From Asterias amurensis (lineage: Eukaryota; Echinodermata; Asteroidea; Forcipulatida; Asteriidae): 64,000 nucleotides of DNA. Numbering within the stretch: the first letter of the stretch is position 1; every line of letters starts with the position of its first letter. The position numbers were made by a program, and so were the translations under genes. The stretch is taken from contig NC_092656.1 in assembly GCF_032118995.1 (NCBI RefSeq), forward strand, positions 12,948,261-13,012,260, read 5' to 3'. Below the pieces are notes generated by a model that saw only the letters and a program-made list of their open reading frames with translations, was not told the DNA's origin and did not search any database. Positions 57,427 to 64,000 of this stretch are shown here, piece by piece.

Positions 57427-57940
57427 CTGTAACGAAACCATTATCAATAGTAAGTCTATGTTTCGCAAGTTTTACGGATACACATACAGATACCGATACG
57501 TCGACACTTTGTGTGTTCATGTGACGCGTATCCGCGACTATCGTTAGTTGCACACACGTTGTTTACGTGTGTCTGTTTTTCAATTAGTAGGGAATAGAAT
57601 TACAAAAGTAACATTGTTTGCTTCACCTTTTCCTTCCATGTTATTAATTCATGTACTGTGCGTTAAATTTCAGTAAATCAAATAGTGTTGAGTGTTTGTA
57701 TTGATTTATTATTTTGCTTTCATATAATTGATGAACTGTTCTGAGTCAGTATGAAATACATGTTTTCCTGTTACGACTAATATCAAAGTTTCACTTTGAC
57801 TGCATCAGACCATGTATAGACTTAGATTGTAATTCGCTACCTCCATGATCAAACACTGTTTCTGCCATCATCATCATCCAATGCCGGTTTAAGGCACCAT
57901 GGAGGTATACCCCCATGTGGAAGCACTAACCAGCAGAGAT

Positions 57941-58317
57941 TTAAAGACACTGGACACTATTGGTAATTGTCAAAGACCGGTCTTCTCAACATATGCTTAA
58001 AATAACAAACCTGTGAAACTTTGAGCTCATTTGGTAGTCGAAGTTGCGAGATAATAATAAAAGAAAAAACGCCTTTGTCACACGAAGTTGTGTGCGTTTA
58101 GGTGGTTGAGTTAGAGACCTCAAATTCAAAATCTGAGGTCTCGAAATCAAATTCGTGGAAAATTACTTCTTTCTCAAAAACTATATCACTTCAGAGGGAG
58201 CCGTTTCTCACAATGTTTTTTACTACCAACTGCTTTCTCCAATGCTCGTTATACCGAGTAAGGTTTTATGCTAATAATTAATTTGAGTAATTACCAATAA
58301 CTGTCCCACTGCCTTAA
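57941..58317. mobile_element. MITE family 1 copy
   Basis: Ends TTAAAGACACTGGACACTAT and TGTCCCACTGCCTTAA; full body. Confidence 0.8.
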
Positions 58318-58376
58318 CGACTGCTGAATGCGAAAGGTTGGTGAAACGGAGCGGTATCTACTACACGTATATCCGA

Positions 58377-58489
58377 ACAAACAAACATTAAACAAACAAA
58401 CAAACAAACAAACAAACAAACAAACAAACAAACAAACAAACAAACAAACAAACAAACAAACAAACAAACAAACAAACAAACAAACAACC
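58377..58489 (+). repeat. (ACAA)n microsatellite
   Basis: About 25 tandem AAAC units. Open frames reading FVCL or NKQT repeats here are products of the microsatellite. Confidence 0.95.
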
Positions 58490-59654
58490 CAGTCAAAATC
58501 GAAAGAAAATACCTATAAAGCTGAAGGCATTATTGTTTGTAAAAAAAAGTCGAAGTAGCAGTAAACTGACGTCCCCAGTCTGATGGGGAGATTAAGTTGT
58601 ATCTAAACTCATCCAACTGTTAGGAAAAAGTCCTTGGATGATGTATCGCCTCGAATCAGAAAAGGAGTGGGTCAAGAACCCCCTGCTTTGAATCAATACT
58701 GCACTACTTGCTAAGCTGTATACTATGGGGTCGATGCATGGTTTTTCAACCTCGGACAACGAAGCTGAAACTGGGCCCATTGTTAATCTACTACTAGCCA
58801 CCACTTGCCTGCACCATTGATATCCCGATTGTGGAGTTTGTGTGCAGACCGAACAGATACAGAACTGTTTCGGCTTCGTTTTCTGCTACGTTCTACAAGA
58901 TTGAAAAACCATGTTCGACCCCGTGACGTGATACTGCAATTAAAAGTATTGTGATTCATGCCTTGGTGAATCAAAGCGGGGTACTTGCAAAAAGACCCTT
59001 GGACCATTTTTGGACAATGCTATCCACTGCTTTATCTTGCTTCACTGAATTTAAGAATGAATTAGTTACGGTTGAATTTACTTGGCACTTGCCCATCTTT
59101 TGCGAATGTATTGCATGGTTATTGTTGAAATGACCGATTATTTAGCAGTTGCTGTTGCCCATCTTCGGAGAGTATAATGGATGTTTTTACAAGATTTTCG
59201 GAAAAAGACCACAGCAGCTTGCTTGGCAGTCTGTTTGTTCGAAATTCAGGAGACTATACGAACTATTCGTCTCTCTTCTCTTGCCTTGTTTTCAATAGCT
59301 CATCTTTTTGCTTTTGACATAGGTCCGTCTGTTTTTTTTTTTCTTTCTTTCTTTTTTATACAAATTATATTCCTTTATGTTTCTAAAAACCTAAGTTTTT
59401 ATGCAGTTTTTCTTTCATGTGCTGTTCTATTTTGGGTTTTTGATGACACTGTTTAACTTAGATTACCATTCATTTCTGTATACATAAAAACAAAATACCT
59501 GGTTAGTTTCTTTAAACGTTGTCAGAAATAACATGAAATGGTAAATTTATTTGAATGGGCTGATGCACTTCGTTGACATAATACACACTGGTAAACATCT
59601 TATCCAGATCTTTACTTTGACCTCTTTATGAGAAAAACAAACTCCCTGCGGTCG

Positions 59655-59935
59655 CTTTGGGTTACGAGGTAATAATAAAAGAAAGAAACCCATGTCGCGC
59701 CAAGTTATGCGCTTTCAGATGCTTGATTTCGAGACCTGAAAATATCATTCTAATTTTCGAAATCAAATTCGTGAAAAATTACTTCTTTCTTGAACTACAT
59801 TTACTTCAGAAGGAGCCGTTTCTCACAATGTTTTATACTATTAATATCTCTCCATTACTCGTTACCAAGAAATAAAAGGCTTTATGCTTATAATTGTTTT
59901 GAGTAATCACCAATAGTATCCGCTGCCTGCTTTAA
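59655..59935. mobile_element. MITE family 1, left end missing
   Basis: Starts within the body (GAGGTAATAATAAAAGAAAG) and ends ATAGTATCCGCTGCCTGCTTTAA. Confidence 0.65.
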
Positions 59936-60313
59936 ACATCGTATTGATATTTACTTGGATACGAGGGCTGGCAATACAGTCCAGCCCTTCATTCTAAAAT
60001 ATATATATATTTTATATATATTTAAAATAAAAAACAAGTAAACAAGCAGTTTGCATTATTCAATAAGGGATGAAAGTGTTAAACAGAGGCCGAGATAGGA
60101 CATGATATTTTCAAAAACATGCAATTGATATTTTGAAATGCAAAATAAAAAATCATTTTTCTCAGAAATTATCTAATAAAAAAAAAAATATTTTTTCAGG
60201 TGGGGCTGTTTCGGAAGGGACGTATCAGAGTCGAACCCTTACAAACATTAACAACATCAATTTAATAAAGGGCAATATAACATGAGATCGTTTATATGAA
60301 TACAAACATACCT

Positions 60314-60500
60314 TGAAATTGATGAAAGTTTTATTTTTGGCCCGCTGATGATAATTATACCCTCTCTCGCTCGATCTAGAAGATTTGATGTGATACCTCG
60401 GCGCTGACTCTGTCTTGGTTTGAAGCCATATGGAAAACTTTGACCCAGTGTCGATCAGAAGCATAAGCTCTCACACACAACGTGTGTGCACCCGCCTCAG
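60314..60500 (-). other. Predicted non-coding first exon / promoter region of secreted gene B
   Basis: Conserved with 53319-53460: donor TTTCAAG|GTATG, upstream CACACACAACGTGTGTGC and CATGTATATTCATGTATG. Boundaries upstream of the donor are uncertain. Confidence 0.4.
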
Positions 60501-60680
60501 ACATACATGAATATACATGGGGGTTAATTCCCATCAGTACATGTACAGTTTTTAAAACGTTTGCCTTACCCTGGACGGCCCCTGCCAACAAAGAATTATG
60601 TCCGAAGATTTAAAATAAATAAATAAATAAATAAATGGAACCAGACCAGATGAAAGGAGCTCGAATTGGAACGAACAGTG

Positions 60681-60938
60681 TATGCGTTCGCTTAGCTTCC
60701 CTGGTTCGACCCCGCGGTGCTCACTCGGGCGACGGCCCCGTGGTGCTCATCCTCCGGGTGAGCCCCGAACATGAGCTGATTGAACGATCACACTCGCCCT
60801 CTCGTGGTAACCATGATGCACCTCGGGTCACCTCTAAGTGACCCACTCCATAAGCAGCCCCTGGTTTGACGTCGAAACTATTCGAAAGCACCGGGGGCAC
60901 ACCGGAGTCAACCCAGGGAAGCTTAACGAACGCACCCA
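60681..60938. mobile_element. MITE family 6 copy
   Basis: Left TATGCGTTCGCTTAGCTTCC with CTGGTTCGACCCC; right GAAGCTTAACGAACGCACCC. The left G-triplet is changed. Confidence 0.7.
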
Positions 60939-61158
60939 TTGTTGCCGTTCAAGTAAGCGAACCCTGGGAAAACCGAGTTGACCTCCATTGGATTTTACAC
61001 ATTTAAATGTTTACATTTCTGCTCGAAAGTAATGCAGTTTAGAAAACCTTCGACACTTTTGTTATGAACTAAAACACAATACCAACATGATTTTTATTTT
61101 ATTTTTTATTTTAGTCTCGCATCATTCAATTTTGTGATTTGTATAGGGAAAACTGGTT

Positions 61159-61159
61159 G

Positions 61160-61190
<31 letters not shown>

Positions 61191-61191
61191 C
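61159..61191 (+). repeat. (CAA)n microsatellite
   Basis: About ten CAA units following TGGTTGA. Confidence 0.9.
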
Positions 61192-61518
61192 TATGTTTTA
61201 TTACAAGGTTACTGTTGGGGGAGCTATTGTCAGTTTATTTCCTTTTTCGAGTCATGTATTTATTGTATAGTTCATTTCAACTACAGCAGGAGAGGGTTGG
61301 AATTTGTATTAACTGAAGGCTCATGAAATGTTATCAACACGGACACGCATCTAACAATAGCAAAGCACCGATTATCTTAATTTGATTCCATCATTTACAG
61401 TACAAATTCATCTTATGAATGTTCAAACCTAATCCCGGCCGAAATTCGCCGGGAAACCTGGCTGTAAAACAAGTTGTGTTTTTGTTATTGATCAAAGAGT
61501 AATAATGTGCGAAAACAA

Positions 61519-61910
61519 CTTGTCGGAACATAGGGGTGTCGGAACATAGGGGTGTCGGAACATAGGGGTGTCGGAATATAGGGCTGTCGGAACATAGGGG
61601 TGTCGGAATATAGGGTGCGTTCGTTTAGCTCCCCTGGGTCGACCCCGGTGTGTGGCGGTTTTTTTTTCCTGGACGAACGTGGGTAATTATCTGTACACTT
61701 TCGTCCTGGGAGAAAAAAACGCCACACGACGGGGTCGACCCAGGGAAGCTAAACGAACGCACCCATAGGTTAAGTTGTCGGAACATAGGGGTGTCGGAAC
61801 ATATGGGTGTCGGAATATTGGGCTGTCGGAACATAGGGGAGTCGGAACATAGGCTGAATTGTCGGAACATAGGGGTGTCGGAACATAGGGGTGTCGGAAT
61901 ATAGGTGTGC
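61519..61910 (+). repeat. 16-bp minisatellite (GTCGGAACATAGGGGT), split by a MITE
   Basis: The unit GTCGGAACATAGGGGT with small variants (GGAATATAGGGCT) is repeated about six times at 61519-61612 and about eight times at 61773-61905. Open frames of PMFRQ/PLCSDT type are repeat products. Confidence 0.9.
61613..61764. mobile_element. Compact MITE family 6 copy inside the minisatellite
   Basis: GGGTGCGTTCGTTTAGCTCC and GGAAGCTAAACGAACGCACCC are near-perfect inverted ends. The centre is another hairpin, GTGTGGCGGTTTTTTTTTCC / GGGAGAAAAAAACGCCACAC. Flanking ATA on both sides may be a 3-bp target duplication. Confidence 0.8.
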
Positions 61911-62012
61911 GACCCGTTATACATGCCCCAGCGTGGGTTAGTGTAGTGATTAGCCATGGCGTCTTTCGTCTACCTCAGGGTGCAAAGCGACGAACCAAAA
62001 TTCGCACAGTTC
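61911..62012 (-). pseudogene. Fragment of a third secreted cysteine-rich gene
   Basis: On the minus strand NCANFG-, SSLCTL- and NPRWGMYN-like stretches correspond to the middle of exon 2 of genes A and B. The copy has an in-frame stop shortly after SSLC, lacks the rest of the domain, and runs into the minisatellite. It lies about 90 bp beyond the stop codon of the second channel gene. Confidence 0.75.
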
Positions 62013-62100
62013 GATATTATATTTGATTGGGGTGCGTTGAAGGCGGCCATCAGAGTTTCCCGAGATGGCGTCGGCTGAAGACAACGTCTCGCTCAACGAC

Positions 62101-62256
62101 TTAGATTACTAAACTCTTTTCACTGACCATACGGCAGCCATGGTACGCCAGATAAGCAATATCCAGAACGAGCTCCAGGAACTCAAACATTGTCAACACA
62201 GAAACACCGATCCACAATCCAACGTTGCCACCCAGATCGCCCAGCAGTGAAGTAAC
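62101..62256 (-). CDS. Second DEG/ENaC gene, last exon (pore and second membrane segment)
   Basis: Acceptor TTCATGGCAG; 51 codons then TAA at 62101-62103. Phase 0 start, as in exon 11 of the first gene. Confidence 0.92.
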   Translation of the reverse strand, partial: VTSLLGDLGGNVGLWIGVSVLTMFEFLELVLDIAYLAYHGCRMVSEKSLVI

Positions 62257-63429
62257 CTGCCATGAATAATAGACATGCACGCAAATTGAAATAAGCGCCA
62301 AAATATGTGATAACTTGTAAACAGAGGGCGCTACACAGAGATGCTATATGGGAACTTGCCGTATCCGTTTATAGCCGTAAATTCGGATACCGCTGCAAGA
62401 AGCCTTCAACGTAGTGCGGAAGCAGCCATAACGACTTTCAAAACGCTACCCCATACATGTGCAATTTTGAATCCCAGTCAGATTATTCGTTCACTAACTA
62501 TTGTCAATCCCAACATATGCATAAGATAACTGTGATTATAACACACCTCTTGCTTGTTCTGTATTCTGGTTGGCTGAAACACGGTCACGTGGGATGAACT
62601 AATATAGGCTAGTGAACGCGCGCGCGTGTTTTGCCGGGAATAGTACCAGAGCGGGCACTAGTCTTTGCAAATAGTGCCCGCGGTAACACCGCCCTCTCTT
62701 GACTTGAACCGTGAACAGCAACTACAAAACTCCTTTTTTCTGTTCTTATTTGACATTTAAAACCGAGCTGTATTATAAAACACATTATTGACTGGCATTA
62801 TTCGGTAACTAGTGGACGTCTATTCCCCCTCGGGCCTGTGAGTGACCAGTCCTCTTCTGGTCACCCAAAGTCCCTCGTGGGAATAGACGTATACTAGTTA
62901 CCTCGTTGCCAGTCAATATGTGTATAATATTTTGGACTAAATTAGTCTTCGAAGATGTAAGAACATAATGGGTTTTTTCTTTAGATGCGTGAGGAAGGCT
63001 TCATGCCCAAGTTTATTTTTTCAGATTAAAAAAAAACACGTAAGTGCAGACGGGGTTATTTCTTGCATTGTTTTATAATGTCAATGGCTCTCCGTCCAGT
63101 GCCAAATTGAAGTTTTGGCGCCACATTGGCAAAATATTATCGAAACTAACATACTCAAATCAATTAACATAAAGAACATTTATTTCCTATTTCGCACGTG
63201 GAGGCATCATCCTAAAAGCCGAGACTTGTGAAGTATGTGCCCGTTAAAACTTTACAAAACAAACCAGGGTAAACAACACTAAATTGAAAAATAATTATTA
63301 TAATTAATAACTACCACGGAACACAACATACAGAAAGGTTAAACCATACTCACATCATATGCTGGGTCTTGGTAAATATCTTCATATTCAAGTTGATCGA
63401 AGTACACGTTCACTCGAAGTAAGTTTTCT
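62101..63429 (-). CDS. Second DEG/ENaC-family channel gene, 3' part (continues beyond window)
   Basis: Exons 63354-63429 and 62101-62256 encode the C-terminal 77 residues. First come ENLLRVNVYFDQLEYEDI and QDPAYD, then VTSLLGDLGGNVGLWIGVS and VLTMFEFLELVLDIAYLAY, ending with the short tail RMVSEKSLVI. The GVS filter and second membrane helix match the 25-kb gene, and the 76-bp penultimate exon has identical length and phase. Unlike that gene, the last exon here runs straight to a stop with no extra tail exon. The other exons must lie past position 64000. This is a paralogue in the same orientation, about 21 kb upstream of the first gene's start. Confidence 0.9.
62495..63115. mobile_element. 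Eroded MITE family 1 copy split by element X (intron of second channel gene)
   Basis: TATTGTCAATCCCAACATATGCATAAGAT precedes the insertion; AAATTAGTCTTCGAAGATGT and TTGTTTTATAATGTCAATGG follow it, in family 1 order. Termini are not recognisable. Confidence 0.5.
62537..62927. mobile_element. Palindromic element X relative, copy 3, nested
   Basis: TATAACACACCTCTTGCTTG at the left and GTCAATATGTGTATA at the right, with a long hairpin around GTGGACGTCTATTCCCCCTC / GGGAATAGACGTATACTAGT. Shorter and diverged from copies 1 and 2 but of the same build. Confidence 0.65.
63354..63429 (-). CDS. Second DEG/ENaC gene, penultimate exon
   Basis: Acceptor TTTTTTTAAAG and donor GAT|GTGAGT. Encodes 25 residues with NVYFDQLEY, phase 2 to 0, identical in length to 26577-26652. 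Confidence 0.9.
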
Positions 63430-63624
63430 CTTTAAAAAAAACACCCGATATAAACAAAAAATATGCAAAAACGGGGAGAATAAAACAATGTATGTAGGGA
63501 GACCCTCAATAGTTTATGAAAGCTTTAAATAATAAGCTAAGTATAATGTAAAGGAGCATTACACAATTTGTTTTTGATAATAAAACAGTTGCTGGCAAGG
63601 AAGCATTTTATATATACCACCTTA

Positions 63625-63880
63625 AAGACCTGCATGAACGAAAATGTCAAGTCGTGAACTTTGCTGAATTCCACTTAAAATGTTTTCGATGAATAAGGAA
63701 ATCGAGTCATATGATTATAAATAGGTTTCAATTGTGTAAAAAAACAATCATTTTGTATGCCCTTGTCCAGAGCTTTTCAATGAGATTTGCGAAAAGCCCC
63801 GTTACGTAATCACTCTCAAAACGTCATTAGTAGATAAAGCCGCTTTGTTGCAGCGTGGATGTATAACAAAGCAAACTCCC
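63625..63880. repeat. Dispersed repeat shared with 30140-30400
   Basis: GACCTGCATGAACGAAAATG, GTCAAGTCGTGAACTT, GAGATTTGCGAAAAGCCCCG and GTATAACAAAGCAAAC occur in the same order in both places. It lies in an intron of each channel gene, but in different introns, so it is a mobile repeat and not inherited with the gene. Confidence 0.65.
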
Positions 63881-64000
63881 ACAAATGACGTCAGCGGCAT
63901 TGTCCTTTGACGCCCGCTCTCATCAGCAGAAGTGTTTTTAGTTTTTCAAAAAACCTTTAGGTGAGGGCCTGATTTTTTAATCGACTATTAAGAAAAGTTC

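Larger units (their letters stand above)
54990..61140 (-). repeat. Segmental duplication unit B (carries secreted-protein gene B)
   Basis: Collinear counterpart of unit A as listed there. A third unit begins at about 61135 (GTGATTTGTATAGGGAAAAC, matching 46789 GTGATTTGTTACAGGGAAAA) and ends with the gene fragment at 61911-62012. Confidence 0.75.

Noticed and set aside
58291-58558. Open frames with FVCL or NKQT repeats
   Set aside because: Translation of an (AAAC)n microsatellite.
61485-61957. Open frames with repeated PMFRQ / PLCSDT
   Set aside because: Products of the 16-bp minisatellite and the MITE in it.

Overview
The window looks like echinoderm nuclear DNA, most likely from a sea star. 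It is AT-rich, its genes are split by canonical GT-AG introns, it is packed with short palindromic DNA transposons (MITEs) and tRNA-derived SINEs, and its recognisable genes are metazoan. The organism call is inferred from this overall character, not from a species-diagnostic match.

Layout. (1) 1-17000: a satellite array of about 14.6 kb built from a 54-bp monomer (about 860-15470), with a few opposite-orientation monomers at its right end. It is enclosed by two inverted arms of about 730 bp (129-862 and 16103-16830), each carrying two tRNA-like B-box segments. All long open frames inside the array come from the monomer being 18 codons long; none is a credible gene. (2) 17000-23450: sparse DNA with MITEs, plus one plus-strand open frame (19796-20182) that may be the last exon of a single-pass membrane protein. 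Its 3' end is repeated about 2.3 times. (3) 23455-41109, minus strand: a complete DEG/ENaC (acid-sensing/degenerin-type) channel gene. I assembled it from 12 exons whose splice phases all agree, giving 553 residues with both membrane segments, the N-terminal His-Gly motif and the GxS filter. (4) 41200-46100: its upstream region and many MITEs, including a near-perfect 230-bp palindrome. (5) 46200-62020, minus strand: a tandemly duplicated block with two intact two-coding-exon genes for small secreted cysteine-rich proteins (A, 147 aa; B, 141 aa) and a decayed fragment of a third. (6) 62101-64000, minus strand: the last two coding exons of a second DEG/ENaC gene that continues past the window.

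Gene relations. Every well-supported gene is on the minus strand. Two channel paralogues flank the secreted-protein cluster, and both families show signs of local duplication. Nothing in the sequence shows that the secreted proteins act on the channels.

Repeats explain most of the remaining DNA. Several MITE families end in TTAA and sit end to end sharing one TTAA. One MITE family is interrupted twice by another, and one SINE insertion has its empty-site counterpart elsewhere in the window. I saw no credible retrovirus-like or other capsid-bearing element.
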